Shown in pieces: positions 16,190-23,900 of a stretch of DNA of 36,995 nucleotides. The stretch is from NCBI GenBank assembly GCA_017473435.1, contig JAFULG010000005.1:1-36995 (forward strand), read 5' to 3'. A model generated the notes under the pieces. It did not search any database. It saw only the letters and a list, made by a program, of their open reading frames with translations, and was not told the origin of the DNA. The DNA is from Clostridia bacterium (lineage in GTDB: Bacteria > Bacillota > Clostridia > Oscillospirales > Acutalibacteraceae). A program made the translations under genes and the position numbers. Each line of letters begins with the position of its first letter. Position 1 is the first letter of the stretch.

Positions 16190-16317
16190 GCAATCGAGAG
16201 AGGTTGCAACACAAAAGCGAAGCGCAAAGCTTCGGACTTAATTAAGATTTCTCCACTATAATGTTTTCTTCATATTTTCTCCTTTTAAAAGCACTCGGTT
16301 TCTCCCCGGGTGTTTTT
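16190..16317 (+). ncRNA. Structured leader RNA or small RNA upstream of MATE gene
   Basis: Between a good promoter (16155-16183) and an intrinsic-terminator-like hairpin lies about 128 nt without coding content. Structure seen: a 6-bp stem GCAATC/GGTTGC (16190-16207), a second stem CGAAGC-GCAAA-GCTTCG (16218-16234), then a pyrimidine-rich stretch and the hairpin CACTCGG/CCGGGTG at 16292-16312, followed by TTTTT. The MATE start is about 95 nt further on. This is the layout of an attenuating riboswitch or of an independent small RNA. I do not recognise the class. Confidence 0.5.
16291..16317 (+). terminator. Intrinsic terminator/attenuator before MATE gene
   Basis: The stem CACTCGG pairs with CCGGGTG (one U-G pair) and is followed by five T. 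It lies between the predicted promoter and the MATE coding start, so readthrough would be needed for expression from that promoter. Confidence 0.65.
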
Positions 16318-16409
16318 AATTTGTAAAAGCAAATTTACAGGCAAGCAGCAGGATAAAGACCTGGCCAATTGCGTAATCAATAAAGCTCCCTGAAAGGTTG
16401 TGAGCCCCT

Positions 16410-17768
16410 TTGAAAAAAGAACGTTCAATGCTGACGGGCAACCCCATTAAAACAATAATCCTTTTTGCTTTGCCGATTATGGCGTCCTCAATGCTTCAGT
16501 ACAACTATTCACTGGTTGATAATATTATCGTTGGCAGATATGTAAGCAATGAAGCACTCGCTGCCGTCGGAAGTGTCGGATCAATCAACTCCTTTATAAT
16601 CGGTGCGGCGCTGGGACTTACAAGCGGCTTTTCAATTCCCGTTACCCATGCCTTCGGTGCAGGCGACGGAAGAAAAGCAGGACGTTTTGCCGGTAACAGT
16701 ATAAGCCTTGCCTTTATTATAGGAAGCGTGATAGCGGTTGTTGCCCATCTTTTGTCAACGCCTCTTCTTAAGCTTATAGGAACTCCCGGGGAGATTATTG
16801 ATCTTTCCTCTGCATACCTTAATATACTGTATTACGGTATACCTTTTCAGATGCTTTCCAACAACTTCACCGCTATTTCAAGAAGTGTAGGAGAAAGCAA
16901 AAAGCCTCTGTACTTTTTCTCCTTCACCGTAGTGCTCAACTTTTTTCTTGATGTTTTGTTTGTAAAGACATTTTCGTGGGGAGTTGAGGGTGCGGCTTTA
17001 GCAACACTTATATGTCATATAATTGCGGCGGCGCTTAACGGCGGCTTTGTGCTTTTCAGACTTAAAAAAATACATATCTCAAAATACGATCTTATCCCCG
17101 ATATGAAAATTTTCCGTAAGCAGATAATGCTCGGTATCCCTGTTTCTCTGCAGTTTACTATGACATCGGTAGGATCAATGTGTCTGCAGAGCGTGGTTAA
17201 CTCCTTCGGCACAAATGTCATTGCCGGCTTTACTGCCGCCGGCAGGGTAGAGGGCATCACCAATATCCCGATGTCGGGCCTCGGCGTTGCCACCCAGACC
17301 TTTGTAGGACAGAACTACGGTGCAGGCAATTATAAGCGTATACGTGAAAGCGTAAGGCGGATATTTATTCTTGACCTTGCCGTTTCAGTAGTGATGAGCA
17401 TAACCCTTTATCTTATTTCAGAGCCTGTTATAATGCTCTTTATGGAGGAGTTCAACCCCGAGATTATGGCGGCGGCAAAAAGATATATCCTCGCAATAGC
17501 TCAGTGCTACAGCCTTGTTGCTGTGCTTTTTGTTATGCGTAACACTCTGCAGGGACTCGGCTTTACCTTTGCAAACTCCGTTGCAGGTGTAGGGGAGTTT
17601 TTCGGCAGACTGCTTGTTGCTTTTATACTCACCCCTGCTCTCGGCTTTGATGCCGTATGCTATGCAGGTCCTGCGGCATGGCTGCTTGCGGATGTCCCCT
17701 TAATCATTATATATATTTACAATGTAAAAAAGAAAATGACTACAAAAGAAGAAATATTGACTTGTTAA
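16410..17768 (+). CDS. MATE-family multidrug/metabolite exporter
   Basis: A 452-residue inner-membrane antiporter of the MATE family with about 12 hydrophobic segments. Family marks are the N-terminal MLTGNPIKTIILFALPIM pattern, the NYSLVDNIIVGRYV segment of helix 1-2, and the second-half repeat with VATQTFVGQNYGAGNYKR. It would export drugs or metabolites using a Na+ or H+ gradient. The start is taken as TTG at 16410, because relatives carry the Lys/Arg-rich stretch before the D/S-M-T-x-G-N-P motif and a GAAAGG lies upstream. ATG at 16428 is the alternative. Regulation by the upstream leader RNA is possible. Confidence 0.9.
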   Translation: MKKERSMLTGNPIKTIILFALPIMASSMLQYNYSLVDNIIVGRYVSNEALAAVGSVGSINSFIIGAALGLTSGFSIPVTHAFGAGDGRKAGRFAGNSISLAFIIGSVIAVVAHLLSTPLLKLIGTPGEIIDLSSAYLNILYYGIPFQMLSNNFTAISRSVGESKKPLYFFSFTVVLNFFLDVLFVKTFSWGVEGAALATLICHIIAAALNGGFVLFRLKKIHISKYDLIPDMKIFRKQIMLGIPVSLQFTMTSVGSMCLQSVVNSFGTNVIAGFTAAGRVEGITNIPMSGLGVATQTFVGQNYGAGNYKRIRESVRRIFILDLAVSVVMSITLYLISEPVIMLFMEEFNPEIMAAAKRYILAIAQCYSLVAVLFVMRNTLQGLGFTFANSVAGVGEFFGRLLVAFILTPALGFDAVCYAGPAAWLLADVPLIIIYIYNVKKKMTTKEEILTC

Positions 17769-17772
17769 CATA

Positions 17773-17801
17773 TTGACATTTTGTTCATTTTATATTAAAA
17801 T
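17773..17801 (+). promoter_or_regulatory. Consensus sigma-A promoter of the 42-residue peptide gene
   Basis: TTGACA, 17-nt spacer, TAAAAT. It begins a few bases after the MATE stop codon; predicted start near 17808, about 43 nt before the ATG at 17851. Confidence 0.75.
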
Positions 17802-17850
17802 ATTTTACAGTAAAAGAAATGTTCAAATATACAAAAAGGAGGATATAACA

Positions 17851-17979
17851 ATGGATAACGCATTCTACAATTTTTTCCAGACATATTATGATGATATCGT
17901 AGCTTTCGTAAGAGCAATGATTGATTTTGTCAAGTCACTTTCAGCAAAGCTCGGCGGCGACGCGGAAGCAACAGAATAA
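17851..17979 (+). CDS. 42-residue amphipathic peptide
   Basis: The start is ATG 17851 with a perfect AGGAGG 8 nt upstream (17837-17842). A longer frame opening at a TTG (17773) overlaps the promoter and is rejected. The product begins MDNAFYNFFQTYYDDIVAF, continues VRAMIDFVKSLSAKL and ends in an acidic tail GGDAEATE. It has an aromatic N-terminus and an amphipathic helix, and no classical signal peptide. It has its own promoter (17773-17801) and a terminator 12 bp after the stop. The helix resembles the 39-residue peptide at 14463-14582. Function is unknown; a small membrane-associated peptide is likely. Confidence 0.75.
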   Translation: MDNAFYNFFQTYYDDIVAFVRAMIDFVKSLSAKLGGDAEATE

Positions 17980-17990
17980 TGTAATAAAAA

Positions 17991-18016
17991 AGCCTTCCGT
18001 CGGGAAGGCTTTTTTT
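17991..18016 (+). terminator. Terminator of the 42-residue peptide gene
   Basis: AGCCTTCC, GTCG loop, GGAAGGCT, followed by TTTTTT. A textbook intrinsic terminator, 12 bp after the stop codon. Confidence 0.95.
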
Positions 18017-18237
18017 AATGAATAATTAATAATGAATGATGAATAATGAATAATTAAGGGTCGCTTCGCTCCTCATAATATCCGTGTAAGCTATACCGCC
18101 AAACCACGTGTGTATACATTTATTATAATCTATACACTTGCAATTAATTAAAAAACAGCATTGTGCGGAAATAAGGCTTGAATTTTAACCGAGGTATCCG
18201 CAAACGACGCTATTAATTATTCTTTATTCATTAAAAA
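18015..18237. repeat. AT-rich inverted-repeat-bounded element (MITE-like)
   Basis: The gap after the small gene opens with AATGAATAATTAATAATGAA-type direct repeats (18016-18057) and closes with the inverted counterpart TTAATTATTCTTTATTCATT (near 18213-18232). The inner approximately 150 bp has no reading frame. A short TCGCTTCGCT palindrome lies at 18061-18070. The termini suggest a non-autonomous element inserted between the terminators of two convergent genes. Confidence 0.5.
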
Positions 18238-18264
18238 AGGACACCCCGCGGGTGTCCTTTTTTT
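18238..18264 (-). terminator. Bidirectional terminator after gdhA
   Basis: AGGACACCC, CGC loop, GGGTGTCCT (18238-18258), flanked by A6 on the left and T7 on the right, so it can end transcripts from either side. It lies 8 bp after the gdhA stop. Confidence 0.9.
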
Positions 18265-18266
18265 AC

Positions 18267-19610
18267 TTAAAATATTCCCTGTGCCATCATTGCATCTGCA
18301 ACCTTGATGAAGCCTGCAATGTTTGCGCCGGCAACAAGGTTGTAGCCGAGACCGTACTGCTCAGCAGCCTTTGCGGAGTTATCGTGAATATCTTTCATAA
18401 TTCTCTTGAGCTTTTCGTCAACCTCTTCAGCTGTCCAGCTGTAGCGCATTGAGTTCTGGCTCATTTCGAGAGCTGATACTGCAACACCGCCTGCGTTAAC
18501 TGCCTTTGAGGGAGCAACTGCCTTACAGTTTTCCATAAGGTAGCTGAGAGCCTCGTTTGTGGTTGGCATATTTGCAACCTCGATGTAATAGGGCACACCG
18601 TTGGCTACAAGCTGTTCTGCTTCCTTCATGCCGATTTCATTCTGGGTTGCGCAGGGCATTGCAATGTCAACCTTAACTCCCCAGGGCTTCTGACCTGCGT
18701 GGAATTCACAGCCGAACTTGTCAGCGTAATCCTGAGCCTTGTCTCTGCCGGAAGCGCGCATTTCAAGAAGATAGTTGATTTTTTCCTCTGTTACGATACC
18801 GTCGGGATCGTAAACATAGCCGTCAGGACCTGAGATGGTAACAACCTTACCGCCGAGCTCTGCTACCTTTTTGGCAGTACCCCAGGCAACGTTTCCGAAG
18901 CCTGAAACTGCAACGGTCTTGCCCTTGATTTCTTCGCCGAAGTGCTTGAGAACCTCGATTGCATAATATGTAGCGCCGAAGCCTGTTGCCTCAGGTCTGA
19001 TAAGTGAGCCGCCGAAGGAGAGACCCTTACCGGTGAGAACGCCGTTTTCAAAGCAGCCCTTGATGCGTCTGTACTGACCGTAGAGGTAGGCAACCTCTCT
19101 TGCACCTACGCCGATATCGCCGGCAGGAACGTCAACGTCAGGACCGATGTGTCTGTAAAGCTCTGTCATAAATGCCTGGCAGAAGCGGAGAATTTCTCCG
19201 TCGCTCTTACCTCTGGGGTCAAAGTCGGAGCCGCCCTTTGCGCCGCCGATGGGGAGACCTGTGAGACTGTTTTTGAAGGTCTGCTCAAAGCCGAGGAACT
19301 TCATAATGCCGATGTAAACAGAGGGATGGAAACGCAGACCGCCCTTGTAGGGACCGATTGCGCCGTTGAACTGAACTCTGTAGCCTGTATTAACATTAAC
19401 CTTGCCGTTGTCATCAATCCAGGTAACGCGGAAGCTTATCTGTCTTTCGGGTTCAGCCATTCTTTCAAGAAGAGCTGCCTTTTCGTATTCGGGATGCTGT
19501 TCAATAACGGGAACAAGGGAGGTGTAAACCTCTGTTACTGTCTGAACAAACTCAGGCTCGATTGAATGTTTTTTTGCGATGTCGTCAATAACGCGCTGTA
19601 CGTAATTCAT
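18267..19610 (-). CDS. gdhA: Glutamate dehydrogenase (NADP-type, hexameric family)
   Basis: A 447-residue enzyme interconverting 2-oxoglutarate plus ammonium and glutamate; in this family it usually works for ammonium assimilation with NADPH. Visible: the substrate-site segment GPYKGGLRFHPSV, the catalytic lysine motif LPIGGAKGGSDFDP, PAGDIGVGAREVAYLYGQYRR, the dinucleotide-binding VAVSGFGNVAWG, and the C-terminal AVNAGGVAVSALEMSQNS. The length is standard for the small hexameric bacterial enzyme. It starts at ATG 19610 with an AAAAGGAATG site upstream. It stands alone, with its own terminator. The cofactor is assigned from family resemblance, not measured. Confidence 0.95.
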   Translation of the reverse strand: MNYVQRVIDDIAKKHSIEPEFVQTVTEVYTSLVPVIEQHPEYEKAALLERMAEPERQISFRVTWIDDNGKVNVNTGYRVQFNGAIGPYKGGLRFHPSVYIGIMKFLGFEQTFKNSLTGLPIGGAKGGSDFDPRGKSDGEILRFCQAFMTELYRHIGPDVDVPAGDIGVGAREVAYLYGQYRRIKGCFENGVLTGKGLSFGGSLIRPEATGFGATYYAIEVLKHFGEEIKGKTVAVSGFGNVAWGTAKKVAELGGKVVTISGPDGYVYDPDGIVTEEKINYLLEMRASGRDKAQDYADKFGCEFHAGQKPWGVKVDIAMPCATQNEIGMKEAEQLVANGVPYYIEVANMPTTNEALSYLMENCKAVAPSKAVNAGGVAVSALEMSQNSMRYSWTAEEVDEKLKRIMKDIHDNSAKAAEQYGLGYNLVAGANIAGFIKVADAMMAQGIF

Positions 19611-20049
19611 TGGGTATCATTCCTTTTGTGTAGAGTTTATACAGTATATAATATAACTGAAATTTCTTCTTATAAAATATAACTGATTTATGTTTATGGT
19701 GTAATATTTTATACCTCGATGTGGTAAATTGCAATAAAAAACCGACAATTTTTGATATTTCGTGAAATTTGTTAAAAACTTTGCTTTTTGAGGGTAATTA
19801 TTCATAAAATTTGCAACAAACGACAAGAGGATTAAAACTCTCTTACAGGTAGTTTATTCGCTTTTTTTGGTAAATATAACCAAAAATATGGTGAGTTTTC
19901 GCTCACCTTTCACGGCTTTGTGAAAGGTTCTTACAAGAAAGCGCTATTTATGCGAAATTAATACTTTGTGCATAAATATAATAAATATGCAAAGCTTATG
20001 CATAATTTCAGGGCGGATTTTATAAGGTAATAAAAAAAATAAAAAACAC
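19611..20049. other. AT-rich gdhA/SRP RNA intergenic region with overlapping hairpins
   Basis: No gene is supported. At 19890-19927 two hairpins share their middle CC: GGTGAG-TTTTCG-CTCACC and CCTTTCAC-...-GTGAAAGG. The following 60 bp contains repeated ATGC/GCAT-rich segments (TTATGC, GCATAA, TATGCA). The region upstream of gdhA is the place to look for its regulation, but I do not recognise an operator. Confidence 0.5.
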
Positions 20050-20078
20050 TTGATTTTCTCAGCTTTTTATATTATAAT
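20050..20078 (+). promoter_or_regulatory. Promoter of the SRP RNA gene
   Basis: TTGATT, 17-nt spacer, perfect TATAAT. Predicted start near 20085, at the foot of the SRP RNA closing helix. Confidence 0.8.
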
Positions 20079-20084
20079 ACTACG

Positions 20085-20247
20085 AGTTAAGAGTAAGATA
20101 CATTGTTTTGGTCATGCAGTGCGGGTCCTGTGCGACAGAACACCCCGAACCATGTCAGGCGGGAGACCGAGCAGCATTAAGGGGAATGTCTGTGCGACAC
20201 AGCTACGCCTGCACTGTATGACCGAGAAAAGGTGTCTTACTCTTTTT
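20085..20247 (+). ncRNA. ffs: Signal recognition particle RNA
   Basis: The RNA core of the signal recognition particle, which binds Ffh and targets membrane proteins. The domain IV core is plain: CCATGTCAGG, a CGG-GAGA-CCG tetraloop stem, then AGCAGCATTAAGG. The outer helices pair over long distances: GAGTAAGATAC (20091-20101) with GTGTCTTACTC (20232-20242), and GGTCATGCAGTGC with GCACTGTATGACC. The 3' end runs into TTTTT. At about 160 nt it is longer than E. coli 4.5S but shorter than the B. subtilis scRNA, and no full Alu domain was seen. Its place just before dnaX matches other Firmicutes. Confidence 0.95.
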
Positions 20248-20331
20248 GAGTATATACTGCTGATTGGTGCTTCGGGTGCGAGGTAAGTGAGCGGAGCAGT
20301 AGTCAGTAGTAAGTAGTTAGTAGTCAGGGTA

Positions 20332-20432
20332 AACCCCTCCGTCAAAATCGTAGATTTTGACACCTCCCCTTTCAGGGGAGGAAAGAATTTCCCTCCCTGA
20401 AAGGGAGGGGGGACCGCGGAGCGGTGGAAGGG
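20332..20432. repeat. Two-armed hairpin repeat element upstream of dnaX
   Basis: Starts ACCCCTCCGTC and ends CGGTGGAAGGGT. Hairpins in order: TCAAAATC/GATTTTGA, CCTCCCCT-TTC-AGGGGAGG, CCCTCCCTGAAAGGGAGGG, and CCGCGGAGCGG. It ends 24 bp before the dnaX ATG. It belongs to the same family as 13713-13834 and 22279-22381. A GTAGTCAGTAGTAAGTAG simple repeat (20297-20328, also 5098-5120) precedes it. Confidence 0.8.
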
Positions 20433-20456
20433 TAAAAACAACAAAGGTGGGATTAT

Positions 20457-22256
20457 ATGTACCAGGTACTCTACAGAAAATACAGACCCCGTGTCTTCAG
20501 CGATGTTGTGGGTCAGGAGCATATTACCTCGACGCTTTCAAAGGAAATCGAGTCGGGGAAGGTTTCTCATGCCTACCTTTTTACAGGTTCAAGAGGTACG
20601 GGTAAAACCACCTGTGCAAAAATTCTTTCCAAGGCGGTAAACTGCCTTAATCCCATTGACGGAAATCCCTGTAATGAATGTGAAATCTGCCGCGGAATTG
20701 ACGACGGCACAATAGTTGACGTTGCCGAAATTGACGCCGCAAGTAACAACGGTGTTGAAAATATCCGTGATATACGTGAAGAAATCAACTTCACTCCTGC
20801 TTCGTGTAAATACCGCGTTTATATCATCGACGAGGTGCATATGCTTTCTATAGGTGCTTTCAATGCGCTTCTCAAAACCCTTGAAGAGCCTCCCGCACAC
20901 GTTAAATTTATTCTTGCAACCACCGAGGTGCACAAGCTCCCCGTTACAATAGTTTCACGCTGTCAGCGCTTTGATTTCAGACGTGTCACCCCCGAGGCTA
21001 TGATTTCCCGTATGAGTGACATTGCAGAAATGGAGGGCTTTACAGCCGATAATGAGGCTCTCACTCTGATTTCGCGTATTTCCGACGGCGGTATGCGAGA
21101 TGCTCTTTCGCTTCTTGATCAGTGTACGGGTCACGGAAAGCACATCACATCGGAGATTGTCTGTGCCGTAGCAGGTATGGCAGGTAAGGATCATCTTTTC
21201 AGCCTTGCCAACGCTGTAAGTGAAAATAATTCTGCCGAGGCGCTTCGTATAATCAGCGACCTTCACGGCAATTCTGTTGATATGGAAAGGCTCTGCACCG
21301 ATATGGTCAACCATTTCCGTAACCTTATGATAGTAAAAACCGTAAAAAATCCCGAGGGACTTTTAGTATGCACCGACAGCGAAATGGCGGAGTATAAGGA
21401 ACAAAGCAGTCGCTTCACCCTCGAGAGCATACTCAGATGTATTGCCCTTTTGCAGGATACTGCGGCGGCAATCAAAAAGGGCGTTAACCGCCGAATAGAA
21501 ATGGAAATGACCTTTATCCGCCTTGCTTCTCCTAAGCTTGACACGGATAACGAGGCAGTTTTAAGGCGCATTGCCGATCTTGAGTTTAAGCTTGCAAGCG
21601 GTGAAATTGCAGTAAGTGCTCCTGCCGCTAAAAAAGCAGAGCCGACTCTCATTTCAGAATATGTTGCACCTGCCAAAAAGGCAGAGCCGGCTACCTCTGC
21701 TGCGGAGCCTTCGGTGAAGGCTGAGGAGGTTAAAAGGGAAGAGCCAGCGTCAACGCCTCAGGTTTCCAACGTTTTTAACACCTTCACTAATGCAAACGAG
21801 CCTCCCCGAGAGGAGGAAAAGCAGGAAAATCCCTTCTTACAGGAAGCACCTGCTGAGCCTGAATACGTATCGCAGCCCTATTATACCGATGCTCCTGCGG
21901 CTGATGATACCGCTTCGGCAGATGCGAGCCTTCCCTGGGCAGAGGTTCTCAGTGAGCTTATGAAAATCAATATGCCCTTGTGGGGTGTACTCCACGATTC
22001 CGAGGCATATATAAACGGTGACTTTGTACTTATTACAAGCACGAATCCTACCCTTAACGCCTTTATCAGAGGTGCAGGTAATTCGAGGGATGTAAAGCAG
22101 GCAATTTTCCGCGTTACCGGTAAAAATTACCGTCTCGGACTCAATGCGCCCAAGGGTGATGGTGCGGCGGCACCTGCACAGCAGAGACGTGACCCCCTTG
22201 AGGATCTTATCAGCCAGGCAAGGTCAATGGATATAAATGTTGACATCAAGCCGTGA
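20457..22256 (+). CDS. dnaX: DNA polymerase III subunits gamma/tau
   Basis: The ATPase motor of the replicative clamp loader, 599 residues. Walker A GSRGTGKT is at 44-51, zinc cysteines at 63, 72, 75 and 78, and Walker B IIDEVHML near 123-130. The sensor segments TLEEPPAHVKFILATTE and TIVSRCQRF follow. The middle (about 385-490) is a Pro/Ala/Glu-rich linker, and the C-terminal approximately 100 residues resemble the tau-type tail. The start ATG has AAAGGTGGG 5-6 nt upstream. It is followed by ebfC and recR, the usual Firmicutes order. I saw no obvious frameshift signal for making a short gamma form, though I did not check exhaustively. Confidence 0.97.
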   Translation: MYQVLYRKYRPRVFSDVVGQEHITSTLSKEIESGKVSHAYLFTGSRGTGKTTCAKILSKAVNCLNPIDGNPCNECEICRGIDDGTIVDVAEIDAASNNGVENIRDIREEINFTPASCKYRVYIIDEVHMLSIGAFNALLKTLEEPPAHVKFILATTEVHKLPVTIVSRCQRFDFRRVTPEAMISRMSDIAEMEGFTADNEALTLISRISDGGMRDALSLLDQCTGHGKHITSEIVCAVAGMAGKDHLFSLANAVSENNSAEALRIISDLHGNSVDMERLCTDMVNHFRNLMIVKTVKNPEGLLVCTDSEMAEYKEQSSRFTLESILRCIALLQDTAAAIKKGVNRRIEMEMTFIRLASPKLDTDNEAVLRRIADLEFKLASGEIAVSAPAAKKAEPTLISEYVAPAKKAEPATSAAEPSVKAEEVKREEPASTPQVSNVFNTFTNANEPPREEEKQENPFLQEAPAEPEYVSQPYYTDAPAADDTASADASLPWAEVLSELMKINMPLWGVLHDSEAYINGDFVLITSTNPTLNAFIRGAGNSRDVKQAIFRVTGKNYRLGLNAPKGDGAAAPAQQRRDPLEDLISQARSMDINVDIKP

Positions 22257-22278
22257 GGTAGGGTATAATTTAAGCAGT

Positions 22279-22381
22279 AACCCCCTCAGTCAGACCTGAC
22301 GGTCTGACAGCTCCCCTTTCAGGGGAGCGAAAGATATTCTTCCCTGAAAGGGGAGGGGGACCGCGTCAGCGGTGGAGGGGT
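22279..22381. repeat. Two-armed hairpin repeat element between dnaX and ebfC
   Basis: Starts AACCCCCTCAGTC and ends CGGTGGAGGGGT, in the same orientation as 20332-20432. Hairpins: CAGACC-TGAC-GGTCTG, GCTCCCCT-TTC-AGGGGAGC, CCCCTTTC-type repeat pairs, and ACCGCGTCAGCGGT. It lies inside a conserved operon, so the transcript would carry these stems between the two coding regions. Confidence 0.85.
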
Positions 22382-22414
22382 CATCCGATAAATAAAACTA
22401 AAGGAGATATTAAA

Positions 22415-22756
22415 ATGAAAGCAAGAATTCCCGGAGGTCAGGCAGGCGGCCAGGCCAATATGATGAAAAAAATTCAGGAAATGCAGGCTCAGATGGAGCA
22501 GAAGCAGGCTGAAATTGAAGCAAGCGAGTTTTCCGCATCAGCAGGTGGCGGAGCTGTTGAGGTAACTGTTTCAGGCGCTCACGAGGTTAAGGACATCAAG
22601 CTTCAGCCCGACGTTGTTGATCCCGAGGATATCGAAATGCTCACAGACCTTCTCATTGCCGCAACAAACGAGGCTATGCGTAAGGCTGACGATGCTATGA
22701 ATCAGGCAATGCAGGCAGCACAGAGCGGACTTGCAGGTCTTAACCTTCCCTTCTGA
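22415..22756 (+). CDS. ebfC: YbaB/EbfC nucleoid-associated protein
   Basis: A 113-residue DNA-binding protein of the YbaB/EbfC family, encoded between dnaX and recR as usual. The Met/Gln-rich N-terminal helix ([20 protein letters not shown]) is followed by the beta sheet core with [20 protein letters not shown], and then [22 protein letters not shown]. Relatives form dimers that bind DNA without strong sequence choice. AAAGGAGA lies upstream of the ATG. Its stop overlaps the recR start as TGATG, so coupling is likely. Confidence 0.95.
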   Translation: MKARIPGGQAGGQANMMKKIQEMQAQMEQKQAEIEASEFSASAGGGAVEVTVSGAHEVKDIKLQPDVVDPEDIEMLTDLLIAATNEAMRKADDAMNQAMQAAQSGLAGLNLPF

Positions 22757-23358
22757 TGGCGGGCTACGGAGTAAATTCCCTTTCACGGCTTATTGAGCAG
22801 TTTGAGCGTATGCCGGGAATAGGGCACAAGAGCGCACAGAGGCTTGCCTTTCACGTGCTTAATTTAAAAAAAGAGGAGGCCGAGGCTTTTGCCAAGGCTA
22901 TTCTTGACTCCCACGAGAAGATAAAAAAGTGCAGTTGTTGTTGCAACCTCTGCGAGGATGAGCTGTGTCATATCTGTAAAAGTCCTTCAAGGGATCAGAG
23001 CGTAATCTGTGTTGTTGAGGATCCGAGGGATGTTATGGCTTTTGAGCGCACAAGAGAATTTGACGGTACCTATCACGTGCTTCACGGCGTGATTTCACCT
23101 ATGAACGGCGTCGGTCCCGAGGATATTACCGTCAAGGAGCTTCTGAGAAGAATGGGTGACGGCACGGTTAAAGAGGTTATTATGGCGACTAACCCCACCG
23201 TTGAGGGTGAGGCTACTGCTATGTACATTTCAAGGCTTTTAAAGCCGATGGGTGTTTCCGTCAGCCGTCTTGCTTACGGTGTACCGGTAGGCTCCGATCT
23301 GGAGTATGCTGACGAGGTTACGTTGACGAGGGCGCTTGAGGGAAGAAGAAGCCTGTAA
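22756..23358 (+). CDS. recR: Recombination protein RecR
   Basis: A 200-residue recombination mediator that works with RecO/RecF to load RecA at gaps. Seen: the helix-hairpin-helix [17 protein letters not shown], the zinc cluster [16 protein letters not shown], and the Toprim region [17 protein letters not shown] ... [17 protein letters not shown]-terminal LARGVPVG-like block, here [15 protein letters not shown], is typical. It overlaps ebfC by one base (ATG within TGATG). Confidence 0.97.
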   Translation: MAGYGVNSLSRLIEQFERMPGIGHKSAQRLAFHVLNLKKEEAEAFAKAILDSHEKIKKCSCCCNLCEDELCHICKSPSRDQSVICVVEDPRDVMAFERTREFDGTYHVLHGVISPMNGVGPEDITVKELLRRMGDGTVKEVIMATNPTVEGEATAMYISRLLKPMGVSVSRLAYGVPVGSDLEYADEVTLTRALEGRRSL

Positions 23359-23372
23359 CCCAAAAAAACGTA

Positions 23373-23431
23373 AAGTTCTTTTGGTTACTTTTCTTACAAG
23401 AAAAGTAACGCCCCGCGGCGAGCAAAAGAAC
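23373..23431. repeat. Dispersed hairpin repeat after recR
   Basis: An inverted, diverged copy of 7568-7617. It carries the hairpin GTTACTTTTCTT-ACA-AGAAAAGTAAC-type (23384-23409), then CGCCCCGCGGCGAGC, CAAAAGAAC. It could double as the recR terminator, but lacks a clear U-run. Confidence 0.75.
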
Positions 23432-23459
23432 AAATTAGTTATTCAATGAGGTGAAAACA

Positions 23460-23861
23460 ATGAAAAAAGCCTTTATTATTGTTCTTTCAGCTTTTCTCAT
23501 TATTACCGTCGGTCTGTATATTACCGACCACGTTTTAAGAAACGATCCCATAGTCTGTCCCGATGAAACCAAGGTTGTTTCAATTACGGTTGCCGAGGGC
23601 GAGGGTGAAGCGAAGCAGGTTGATGAGAATGATTTTCTCCCTATTCTTTCCTGCATAAGAAATTCAGTCCCCACAACAAAGGACAGCGTGAACGACAGAC
23701 CCTATGAGGATGAGTATTACACTCTGACCGTCAGCACCGAGGATATGCAGTACCATTATTTCGTTTATCAGAAGGGCTCGCAATACTATATAGAAATGCC
23801 CTACATCGGCGTTTACAAGGCTCACGAAATTATAGGTTTAAATTTATCAAGACAGTTCTGA
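23460..23861 (+). CDS. Small membrane-anchored hypothetical protein (DUF5301-like?)
   Basis: A 133-residue protein. The start is ATG at 23460, with GAGGTG about 7 nt upstream; the in-frame GTG 9 bp earlier is inside that site. Residues 3-22 form one hydrophobic segment (KKAFIIVLSAFLIITVGLYI), so it is exported and anchored or a signal peptide is cleaved. The rest is a small soluble domain with a beta-strand pattern (EYYTLTVSTEDMQYHYFVYQ and YYIEMPYIGVYKA). It loosely recalls DUF5301-type proteins, but I am not sure. It sits between recR and smpB without an obvious functional link. Confidence 0.7.
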   Translation: MKKAFIIVLSAFLIITVGLYITDHVLRNDPIVCPDETKVVSITVAEGEGEAKQVDENDFLPILSCIRNSVPTTKDSVNDRPYEDEYYTLTVSTEDMQYHYFVYQKGSQYYIEMPYIGVYKAHEIIGLNLSRQF

Positions 23862-23900
23862 ACAGAGTAATTTTGTATTTAAGAAAGGTGGTGCCTTACT

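Noticed and set aside
16190-16317. 6S RNA identity for the MATE leader
   Set aside because: Too short (about 128 nt) and no long rod with a central bulge was seen; left as unassigned.
17773-17850. Longer N-terminus for the 42-residue peptide from a TTG at 17773
   Set aside because: That start coincides with the -35 box of the promoter; the ATG at 17851 has a perfect ribosome site.
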